A stretch of DNA of 64,000 nt from Methanosarcina acetivorans C2A (lineage in GTDB: Archaea; Halobacteriota; Methanosarcinia; Methanosarcinales; Methanosarcinaceae): positions 1,984,001 to 2,048,000 of the forward strand of contig NC_003552.1 of the NCBI RefSeq assembly GCF_000007345.1. Direction: 5' to 3'. This document shows, in pieces, positions 1 through 8,115 of this stretch; position 1 is the stretch's first letter; every line of letters begins with the position of its first letter. The position numbers and the translations under genes are program-made. Under the pieces are notes generated by a model that saw nothing but the letters and a program-made list of their open reading frames with translations, was not told where the DNA came from and searched no databases.

Positions 1-16
1 TCTGCTTGAGCGGAGC

Positions 17-124
17 GAAACAGAGGGCGCACTGCAGAGCCGTAACTCTGCCGAAACAGAGGACGCACTGCAGAGCCGCAACTCTGCCGAAACAGACAGC
101 TTACTCCCGAGGCGCAATTCGGGA
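17..124. repeat. 36-bp direct repeat, three units, third degenerate
   Basis: Units begin at 17, 53 and 89 with GAAACAG and are spaced exactly 36 bp apart. The first two are nearly identical; the third diverges into a CCCGAGGCGCAATTCGGG segment. Related copies lie near 11655 and, inverted, near 37985, so this is a dispersed family and not a CRISPR array: there are no unique spacers. The open frame running through it is a by-product of the period being a multiple of three. Confidence 0.75.
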
Positions 125-442
125 AGCACAACTAAGGCAATCCAACTCTGCCAAAAGACACCCATTTATATCTTCAAGAATATATTCTTACTCGGGTTGG
201 GTTACTGCAGTGTCCTTATACCATATCTGGGTGAGATTGTTGTATATTAGACTTTCATGTGAGGGAACTGGTATCAGCTGAAAACTAATATCAATTCGGT
301 TCCGGTCTTTTCAGATACGTTGCAGGATACGATGCGAGGCAGAAAGCCTGTCTCCCGGTAATCTATCTTTCTTCCGACTCTACCGGTTTTCGATGAAGAA
401 TAAACGGAACTCTTGCTTTTCAAATTACAGGGAGGTAGCCAG
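125..442. other. Intergenic leader region, no gene seen
   Basis: AT-rich stretch between the repeat cluster and the DJ-1 gene. It contains a TATA-like stretch near 170-190 and no open frame with a plausible ribosome binding site. It probably carries the promoter of the downstream gene; I could not place it exactly. Confidence 0.4.
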
Positions 443-982
443 ATGACCGCAGAACACAAAGGCGAAAAGATTTTACTTGTTGTTGCTCAGGAGCAGTTCA
501 GGGATGAAGAATGCTTTGTTCCGAAGCAGCTATTCGAAGCTGCAGGAGCAAATGTTACGGTTGCAGCCGAGTTTAGGGAGACTGCAAAAGGGGCACTGGG
601 AGGTACGATTAAACCTGACATAAGGATCTCCGATGCCAGAATTGAGGATTATGATGCGATCGTAATTTCCGGGGGCCCGGGTTCGAGAAAGTACCTCTGG
701 GATAATCAGTACCTGAGTGGACTCGTAAAAGAAGCCGATTCCCTTAAAAAGGTGGTTTCTGCAATCTGCATCTCGCCTGTGATTCTGGCAAGAGCAGGAA
801 TCCTGAAGGGAAAGGAAAGCACTGTTTTCAGTAGCCCGGATACCGTGCGCGAACTTAAGGAGCATGGAGCTGTCTATCTGGACAGGGAAGTTGTAGTTTC
901 GGGAAGGATAGTGACAGGACGAGACCCGAGAAGTGCGGAAGCCTTTGGAAAAGCCGTCCTTAAAGCCCTGAAAAAAGCCTGA
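443..982 (+). CDS. DJ-1/PfpI family protein
   Basis: A 179-residue DJ-1/PfpI (class I glutamine amidotransferase-like) protein. I start it at 443 because a strong Shine-Dalgarno GGGAGGT lies just upstream (about 431-437); an in-frame ATG at 413 would put that site inside the gene. The Rossmann-like core shows in the strand ILLVVAQ near residue 10, the turn ISGGPGS near 75-81, and the nucleophile elbow SAICISP with Cys109. Glu22/Glu23 in FRDEE is the likely partner acidic residue. Family members are proteases, glyoxalases, deglycases or redox-sensing chaperones, so the exact activity cannot be set from sequence. It seems to be transcribed alone. Confidence 0.85.
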   Translation: MTAEHKGEKILLVVAQEQFRDEECFVPKQLFEAAGANVTVAAEFRETAKGALGGTIKPDIRISDARIEDYDAIVISGGPGSRKYLWDNQYLSGLVKEADSLKKVVSAICISPVILARAGILKGKESTVFSSPDTVRELKEHGAVYLDREVVVSGRIVTGRDPRSAEAFGKAVLKALKKA

Positions 983-1000
983 TCCCCAAAAATCGAACCC

Positions 1001-1110
1001 TAACAATCATGCTAACAATCATGCTAACAATCAAACCCTAAAAATTAACGTTAACAATTGAACACTAACTATTGAACTATAACAATCGAATCCCAACAGT
1101 TGAAGGCTAC
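1001..1110. repeat. Degenerate 12-15 bp direct repeats (TAACAATC-rich)
   Basis: Two exact copies of TAACAATCATGC at 1001 and 1013 are followed by six or so drifting copies of AACAATYGAA-like units. The array fills the spacer between the DJ-1 gene and the nitroreductase gene. It looks like a decayed minisatellite; no function is evident. Confidence 0.5.
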
Positions 1111-1170
1111 GATTTGGAAGCCGTAGCCTACGGATTGGAAACTATTCGATAGCAAAGCTGGTGCCCTGTT

Positions 1171-2847
1171 ATGAATTCAGAACTCGAAGCCATACTGTCC
1201 TATCATCAGGATAGCAAGCATAACTTTAAAGCCTATGCTCCCGGTCCCCGGTTCCTTGAGATGTCAATTAAACCGGACCCTTTTCTAAATTACAAAGGAA
1301 CTCCACTTTTAAAGCTCGATACCTGGAGTGAAGAAGATATTGAGTCCGAACTTTTACCGACATATGAACAGGCATTTTCTCCGGAGAAACTGGGGCCTTC
1401 GGGACTGAACCGGAACAGCATTTCTCAGCTTTTTTTTGACAGCTTTGCCCTTTCAGTCTGGAAAAAAGTAGGAAATACTCGCTGGGCACTCCGCATCAAC
1501 CCTTCAAGCGGAAACCTTCACCCAACTGAGGTATACCTTATTACCGGACCGGTTCCGGAGCTTCTGGAAAAACCGGCTGTCTGTCATTACGCACCTTTGC
1601 AGCACGCCCTTGAGCTAAGAGTGGAATTTTCCCCGGAGACCTGGAAAAAACTGAGTTCCGGCTTTCCGGAAGGCACATTTTTCATAGGGCTGAATTCAAT
1701 TTACTGGCGGGTTGCCTGGAAATACGGCATCAGGGCTTTTCGGTATGCAAACCATGACCTCGGGCATGCTATTGCTGCTCTTACCTTTGCTGCAGCAGGA
1801 CTTGGCTGGAGGACGTGCCTCCTCAAGGATATGGGTTCGGAGGAAACAGGAAAACTTCTGGGCATTTCGGGAAGGCAGGGACCTGAAAAAGAGGAACCTG
1901 CCTGTCTGCTCGCAGTTTATCCGGCAGGAAAGGAGTACCCTTTGGGAAAGATCTCTTCCTCTGCACTTGCAGATTTTGAAAAGCTTACCTGGAAAGGGGT
2001 TCCTAATCGTTTAAGCCCTGCACATGTGGAATGGGCCGGGATTGAAAAGGCTGCTTCAGCAACCCAGAAGAAAGAAACTTCTTATGAAGACGAAAAAAAG
2101 CCTGAACCAAAGCCTGAAAGGAGAGCTGCAGGCTTGTCCTCGGTAATTTCCGGCGCTGGAGTCCATTCCAGCCTGGAGACGGTTTCTCTGCGTAGCGTTA
2201 TTCACAGGAGAAGAAGTGCCCTTGAAATGAATAACAGTGCTTACATGGACGAAAACAGTTTCTATGGTATCCTACGCAGAACTCTTCCCGAGAAAAATCC
2301 CATTTTCGAGACGCTTGCTTCCGGACCTTTTGCACACCTGCTTCTCTTTGTAAACAGGGTGAAGGGGCTTCGTGAAGGACTTTATATCTTTCTGCGAAAA
2401 GCCGGAGAAGCGGAAGAGTTTAAAGCCGCCTTCAGACCGGATTTTCTCTGGGAAAAGCCTGAAAACTGCCCTTATGACCTTGAATTTTACCTGCTTATGG
2501 AAGAGGAATTGCATCATTTTGCAGCCCAGCTTTCATGTGCGCAGCGAAAAGCAGAAGACTCATGTTTTACTGCCTGCATGCTTTCGGAGTTCGAAGAGCC
2601 TCTGAAAACAAGCGGCTCATGGATGTACCCTCGCCTTTTCTGGGAATGCGGAGTCCTCGGGCAGCTTCTTTACTTGGAAGCCGAAGCTCGAGGTTTCAGG
2701 GGTTGCGGGATAGGGTGTTTTTTCGACGACCCTCTGCACGAAGCTCTGGGGCTTGAAGGGCTTGAGTATCAGGATCTCTACCACTTTGCAATGGGCTCGC
2801 CTCTTCAGGATATCGGGGTTTTGACCTTCCCTGCGTACAGGAAGTAA
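1171..2847 (+). CDS. SagB-type nitroreductase-like dehydrogenase, two domains
   Basis: A 558-residue protein of the SagB/ThcOx branch of FMN-dependent nitroreductases. The N-terminal signature YHQDSKHNFKAYAPGP (residues about 11-26) is typical of SagB-type proteins. The first domain runs to about residue 275 (RINPSSGNLHPTEVY, then HDLGHAIAALTFAAAGLGWR, the usual flavin-fold helix). A charged linker (about 290-320, KKPEPKPERR) leads to a second, more divergent nitroreductase-like half (RRSALEMN at about 350, then ARGFRGCGIGCFFDDP near 515), which keeps the fold pattern. In bacteria SagB oxidises azolines in peptide natural products, but no cyclodehydratase or precursor gene is next to it, so here it is probably a stand-alone oxidoreductase. 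The start has no strong ribosome site. Confidence 0.8.
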   Translation: MNSELEAILSYHQDSKHNFKAYAPGPRFLEMSIKPDPFLNYKGTPLLKLDTWSEEDIESELLPTYEQAFSPEKLGPSGLNRNSISQLFFDSFALSVWKKVGNTRWALRINPSSGNLHPTEVYLITGPVPELLEKPAVCHYAPLQHALELRVEFSPETWKKLSSGFPEGTFFIGLNSIYWRVAWKYGIRAFRYANHDLGHAIAALTFAAAGLGWRTCLLKDMGSEETGKLLGISGRQGPEKEEPACLLAVYPAGKEYPLGKISSSALADFEKLTWKGVPNRLSPAHVEWAGIEKAASATQKKETSYEDEKKPEPKPERRAAGLSSVISGAGVHSSLETVSLRSVIHRRRSALEMNNSAYMDENSFYGILRRTLPEKNPIFETLASGPFAHLLLFVNRVKGLREGLYIFLRKAGEAEEFKAAFRPDFLWEKPENCPYDLEFYLLMEEELHHFAAQLSCAQRKAEDSCFTACMLSEFEEPLKTSGSWMYPRLFWECGVLGQLLYLEAEARGFRGCGIGCFFDDPLHEALGLEGLEYQDLYHFAMGSPLQDIGVLTFPAYRK

Positions 2848-2935
2848 CTCGGGAGAAAAGTTTGCTTCCGTCCTCCCTTCGTTTATTTCATTAATTCTTT
2901 TTGCCCCCGGTTTTTTGTCTTTGATTCTTTTTTCT

Positions 2936-4057
2936 TTACTTTTTTCTTTGTTCTGTTTTTTCTTTTCTTTTGTCCTTCCTGAAAGCTGCCCTTCTTACGA
3001 GTCCCGGCTGCTTTGCAGGAGGCATCTCACATCCTGAGCCCACATCACATTCAACCACAATTCCGCGGAGCAGGCGGCCCAGAATATCCGACCCTGTAAC
3101 TATGCGCTTTTCCTCGCCCCAGTAAAGAATAAGGTCCTGGTCAATTACATCATCTTCCGGGTACTGAGGATATACCTTGAACTGCCGGATTACCTTCTCT
3201 AGCCTGGTTTTCGGAGACTTTACCACTACGGGAAAATGGCAGTAAGAAAGCGGAATGAAAGGCCCCTTCTTATAGACAGCATCTCTCAGGAAGCCGTCAG
3301 CATCCAGCACCATTACAGGCTCGTCTGTCGGGTTGGTGATGATTACCCATTTTCTTCCGGAGGCTTCTATTTTCTGGAGGAAAGGGTCAGCCGGATCCCG
3401 GTTGAATGCAGGAAAAACAGGGCGGTTGTTTTCAACAGGAAGAGAGATGACGCTCCTCGGGTCAATAATGGATCCTTCATCAGAAATGTTGACGTCGTCT
3501 ATTGAAAGAAAGTTCAGGGCACCTATCCCTTCAAAGAGGCCGATATCGGTCTTCCCGGACTCGATATGTTTTTCAAGCATAATCCTCATTGCCTGCTCCC
3601 TGAACAGCTCCAGTTTTTCTCTGCCCAGCCACCAGTCAAGGATAAGGGCTGTCGGCTTTGCCACCGGATAGAGCAGCATCTGGTAAAAACGAATAAGAGG
3701 AGTCAGCTTTGCCCCAACTGAAAGCGCATTCCTGGAAAAATAAGCCTGAGGGGCAATCTCTCCGAAACAGGTAATCCCAAAGGTCGAGAAGAGAAAAGCT
3801 GAGGTTCCTGCCATTACGGAATCCGTAAGCAGAGCAATAAGGACATTTATGCCCACGTTCCCCCAGAGCATGGTAGTGAGCAGGAAATTGGAATCCTTTC
3901 GAAGCTGCAGGATTTTAATTGCATCTTTATTATTTGCTTCGGCTTCAATCTCAAGCCTCAGCCTCCCAAGGCCGAAAATCCCTATAGTCAGCCCTGAAAA
4001 TATAGCAGACTGTGTCAGGCAAAGTGCAATTAGGATCCAGGTAATGATTTCATTCAT
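2936..4057 (-). CDS. DUF21/CNNM-type membrane protein
   Basis: A 373-residue protein with an N-terminal DUF21 transmembrane domain: hydrophobic segments at about 5-28, 62-85, 88-110 and 120-140, with the family-typical small-residue motif FGEIAPQAYFSRNAL at about 96-110. CNNM/CorC relatives handle Mg2+ or other divalent cations. After the membrane part comes a soluble region (about 190-330) that occupies the place of the CBS pair but is divergent. The C-terminal tail is very basic (KRKEKTEQRKK). It reads away from the SagB gene; the two genes converge with an 88-bp gap. Cation export is a family-based guess. Confidence 0.8.
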   Translation of the reverse strand: MNEIITWILIALCLTQSAIFSGLTIGIFGLGRLRLEIEAEANNKDAIKILQLRKDSNFLLTTMLWGNVGINVLIALLTDSVMAGTSAFLFSTFGITCFGEIAPQAYFSRNALSVGAKLTPLIRFYQMLLYPVAKPTALILDWWLGREKLELFREQAMRIMLEKHIESGKTDIGLFEGIGALNFLSIDDVNISDEGSIIDPRSVISLPVENNRPVFPAFNRDPADPFLQKIEASGRKWVIITNPTDEPVMVLDADGFLRDAVYKKGPFIPLSYCHFPVVVKSPKTRLEKVIRQFKVYPQYPEDDVIDQDLILYWGEEKRIVTGSDILGRLLRGIVVECDVGSGCEMPPAKQPGLVRRAAFRKDKRKEKTEQRKK

Positions 4058-4701
4058 TGTAAGTCTATAACCTCTATAAAATCTGTATAAACCTAATCGA
4101 ATCCTTAATCAGTTAATCTATTATAAATTTAATCTCCTCACTTCAGGCTTGATTTCATCGCTTCATGCCTGATTTACCATTTCCCTGCCGGATAAACATT
4201 TTACCTGCTATTAAGTTACGTTTACCCTGATATAATTTAATTTGCTTCATCTCATTTTGTTTTATCCCAAAATCAGTTCACTTTTTTAATTTCTTTTATT
4301 ACAGATATATATCGTAGACAGGTGACCCACTTACTTCAACTTCGAATTTGTTTCATTTTATGATCATCTCACAGTACTTAAACGGAATTTGAATTTACTC
4401 AACGTTTAACCTTTTGAGCCGCCTGCTATTGTATCGTATATTGAACATTCAAATGGTTTTGGATCTGCGAAATCATTTCAGGATACAACAGCCATCTCAT
4501 TTTGACGATTATTTGACTGGTCATTTGTAAGTTTCTTGATTTAGTAAGTCTCGATTTAGTAAGTATCCTTATCGGTCAACCATACAAAGGAAAATATTGT
4601 AAGGAGAGCACTAATGCTTAATACTGCAGCCCGTGTATAAACCCTGCAATCTTTCGGACTCCCAGATGACTCCCAGATAGAAGATAACGCCCTTTCTGAT
4701 C
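4058..4701. other. Divergent intergenic region, no gene seen
   Basis: 640 bp of AT-rich DNA between the divergently read DUF21 gene and the exporter gene. It holds several TATA-like stretches and a short direct repeat, GATTTAGTAAGT, near 4540-4565. No open frame with a ribosome site was found; it should carry both promoters. Confidence 0.45.
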
Positions 4702-6219
4702 GTGATAAACATGGTAAAAGAAACGAAAAACACCGGATCGGCTGCTGAAGTTGCGGGGATTAGCCGTCCTGTACCCCCCTCTGATGGTGACACCCGTGAC
4801 GCTGCCATAGAAAAACGAATCGTACTCACTATTGCGGTACTTGCCGGATTTATCACGCCTTTTGACGGTTCGGCAGTAAATATTGCCCTACCCACAATTG
4901 GAGCGGAATTTCATATGACAGCGATTGCCCTTTCCTGGGTTGCGACCGCGTACCTTCTGTCTTCAGCCGTGTTTCTTGTCCCGTTCGGAAAAATCGCAGA
5001 TATTTACGGAAGGAAAAAGATTTTCCTCTACGGCATTGTTATCTTCAGTTTTGCATCCCTGCTGATGACCATGGTTCCTTCAACCGAACTGCTTATCATA
5101 ATACGGGTTTTCCAGGGTTTGGGAAGTGCTATGATCTTCGGGACCGGAGTTGCCATCGTTACCTCCGTTTTTCCTCCGGGGGAACGGGGAAAAGCTCTCG
5201 GGATCTATATCACTGCAGTTTACCTCGGGCTCTCCCTTGGGCCTTTCCTTGGAGGCTTGATGACGCAGTATCTGGGCTGGAGGAGCATCTTCTTCGTAAA
5301 TGTGCCTATAGGTATCACCACGGTTGTTATCGTCCTCTGGAAACTGAAAGGGGAATGGACCGGGTTCAGGGGGGAGAAATTCGACCTGGCGGGATCTGTT
5401 CTCTATGGGGCGGCGGTCATTGCCGTCATGTACGGGTTTTCATATCTCCCGGACTTTAAAGGAGCTGCACTTATAGCCGCGGGAATTCTCGGAGTTCTCG
5501 GTTTTGCGTTATACGAGCTGAAAATCCCGTCTCCTGTTCTTGACATCAGGCTCCTTACAAAAAACAGGATCTTTGCCCTTTCGAACCTTGCCGCGCTTAT
5601 CAATTACAGTGCAACCTTTGCAGTGACTTTTCTCTTAAGCCTGGATCTGCAGTACACAAAAGGCTTCACTCCCGAGCATGCAGGTTTTATTCTGATAGCG
5701 CAACCTGTTGTCCAGGCTATGGTTTCCCCTGTTGCCGGGAGGCTTTCTGACAGGATTGAGCCGCGGATCGTTGCCTCGGCGGGAATGGCGCTCACAGCAA
5801 TAGGGCTTTTCCTCCTCATTTTCCTTACGGAAACAACTCCTCTCTGGCATATGGTTCTCACCCTTCTCATACTCGGGGCAGGCTTCGGGCTCTTCTCTTC
5901 CCCGAACACGAATGCAATTATGAGTTCGGTTGATAAAAGGTTCTACGGCGTTGCATCAGGGATGAATGGCACGATGCGGCTTCTTGGCCAGATGCTCTCA
6001 ATGGGCATTGCAATGATGATTTTTGCGGTTGTCATCGGCCCTGTGGAGATTACGCCTGAATATTACTCCCGGTTCGTTTTAAGCCTGCACTATGCGTTTA
6101 TCCTGTTTACGGTCTTCTGTACTCTTGGGATATTTGCATCTCTGGCGAGAGGAAAAACCAGCTCTGCGGCTGTTACCGGCATACCTGAAGCAGGTAAAAA
6201 ACAGGGCTTTGAGAAATAA
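4702..6219 (+). CDS. MFS drug exporter, DHA2 (EmrB/QacA) family
   Basis: A 505-residue major facilitator of the 14-transmembrane DHA2 group, which pumps drugs and other hydrophobic compounds out with protons. The first helix begins at about residue 35. The loop 2-3 motif GKIADIYGRKKIF is at about 97-109, and the antiporter helix-5 motif GLSLGPFLGG is near 175. The frame opens with GTG at 4702, with an ATG three codons later at 4711; neither has a clear Shine-Dalgarno site, so the exact start is uncertain. A soluble Ser/Asp-rich N-terminus of about 30 residues precedes helix 1. No regulator gene lies beside it. Confidence 0.9.
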   Translation: MINMVKETKNTGSAAEVAGISRPVPPSDGDTRDAAIEKRIVLTIAVLAGFITPFDGSAVNIALPTIGAEFHMTAIALSWVATAYLLSSAVFLVPFGKIADIYGRKKIFLYGIVIFSFASLLMTMVPSTELLIIIRVFQGLGSAMIFGTGVAIVTSVFPPGERGKALGIYITAVYLGLSLGPFLGGLMTQYLGWRSIFFVNVPIGITTVVIVLWKLKGEWTGFRGEKFDLAGSVLYGAAVIAVMYGFSYLPDFKGAALIAAGILGVLGFALYELKIPSPVLDIRLLTKNRIFALSNLAALINYSATFAVTFLLSLDLQYTKGFTPEHAGFILIAQPVVQAMVSPVAGRLSDRIEPRIVASAGMALTAIGLFLLIFLTETTPLWHMVLTLLILGAGFGLFSSPNTNAIMSSVDKRFYGVASGMNGTMRLLGQMLSMGIAMMIFAVVIGPVEITPEYYSRFVLSLHYAFILFTVFCTLGIFASLARGKTSSAAVTGIPEAGKKQGFEK

Positions 6220-6441
6220 CCTTCATGGGGTTCCGTTTGGAGTAATCCGGCGTATCCGGAGGACTTGCAACCAGAAGTATATCTCAATTTTATATACTTT
6301 CTCTGACATTTTCTGATAAGGAGTTTATAGAATCTATTGTTATCTGGTGTTTTTTTCTTTTTGCCAGATCCTAGCGGCAGGCTGTCCTGAACGAAATGCT
6401 CACGTGTGCAGCCGATTTAATTTTGCCAGGGGGTTTATATA

Positions 6442-7310
<869 letters not shown>

Positions 7311-7607
7311 AAATTCTCATATAATTTTCTTTCCTTTCACATTTTCCAATTCTACTTTTAAAATTTCTTCTTAATTTTCTTCTTTTGAATTATCTCTTTC
7401 TATTTTTTAGCTGGCGTTATAGAAAAATAAGTTGTTGAAGGTCCCTAAAATTGATCCCAATTTTGTGTTTTTATTAACCTATTTTTGAGTAGATATTTAT
7501 ATTCGTCGATAAATAACTTTATATAGGTTCTTACGTATTAACTTTACGACATATATCTCATAGTTTGAGTATTCATAATTATTTTTAATCTGTGGGGGGT
7601 GTTTAGA

Positions 7608-7991
7608 ATGAAAAGTGAAGTTTATGGATGAGCTTATCCCAAAACTCAAAATCGGCTCTCAGGATCTTGAATCTGAAATCGTCAATCACGTCACAGATAA
7701 TGAAAATAATTCTGAAATTTTGACCGATGCAGGGATAAAATATGTTTTGGGATGAGCTCGATGATAAATCCATCTTTTTGGAAAAATCAGATTACTGTCA
7801 ATTAAGCAGAACATATATTTTCTGCCATTTGTGGGGATGGAATAGTACTGTTCGATTCATGCGACGGAGGACATAAGTGGGTATGTGGCTTTTTTTGTGG
7901 AACCGAGTCATCTCAATGCCCAAATTCTCTACTTCCAGGAGAACTAGAAGATCTTTTTGGACAAGTCTACACTCATAAAAGGGCCCACTGA
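7608..7991 (+). pseudogene. Small Cys-rich protein gene, split by a MITE and frameshifted
   Basis: A strong ribosome site (GGGGGGT, 7593-7599) precedes an ATG at 7608, but only seven codons follow before the frame ends at the start of a MITE. Beyond the MITE (from 7763) the reading DKSIFLEKSDYCQLSRTYIF is followed, after a shift of frame at the CATTTGTGGGG stretch, by a Cys/His-rich tail ending HKRAH at a TGA (7989-7991). The tail has CGDG, VCGFFCG and QCPN motifs that could bind zinc. Even after clean removal of the MITE the junction is out of frame, so several lesions are present. The family is not recognised. Confidence 0.6.
7630..7759. mobile_element. 130-bp MITE, family A copy 1
   Basis: Terminal inverted repeats GAGCTTATCCCAAAAC (7630-7645) and GTTTTGGGATGAGCTC (7744-7759) bound a 130-bp element with no coding capacity. 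It is flanked by a 3-bp target duplication, GAT (7627-7629 and 7760-7762). Two other copies occur at 19873 and 58765. The mobilising transposase is not in this window. Confidence 0.85.
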
Positions 7992-8115
7992 AGAAAATAA
8001 TAGATTTTTACAACCTGGTCTCAAGTAGAGGTTGTTTTCCAGATGTGAATAGAAACAGGCTGGGCAAACATATTGACTTATTCCAGTTTTTAGTTGAATG
8101 GGGGCTATAGAAAAT

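Noticed and set aside
17-124. CRISPR array
   Set aside because: Units follow each other directly with no spacers; the same holds for the arrays at 12485, 25308 and 45872.
6-281. 91-residue open frame through the 36-bp repeats
   Set aside because: The repeat period is a multiple of three, so a stop-free phase is expected; no ribosome site or family.
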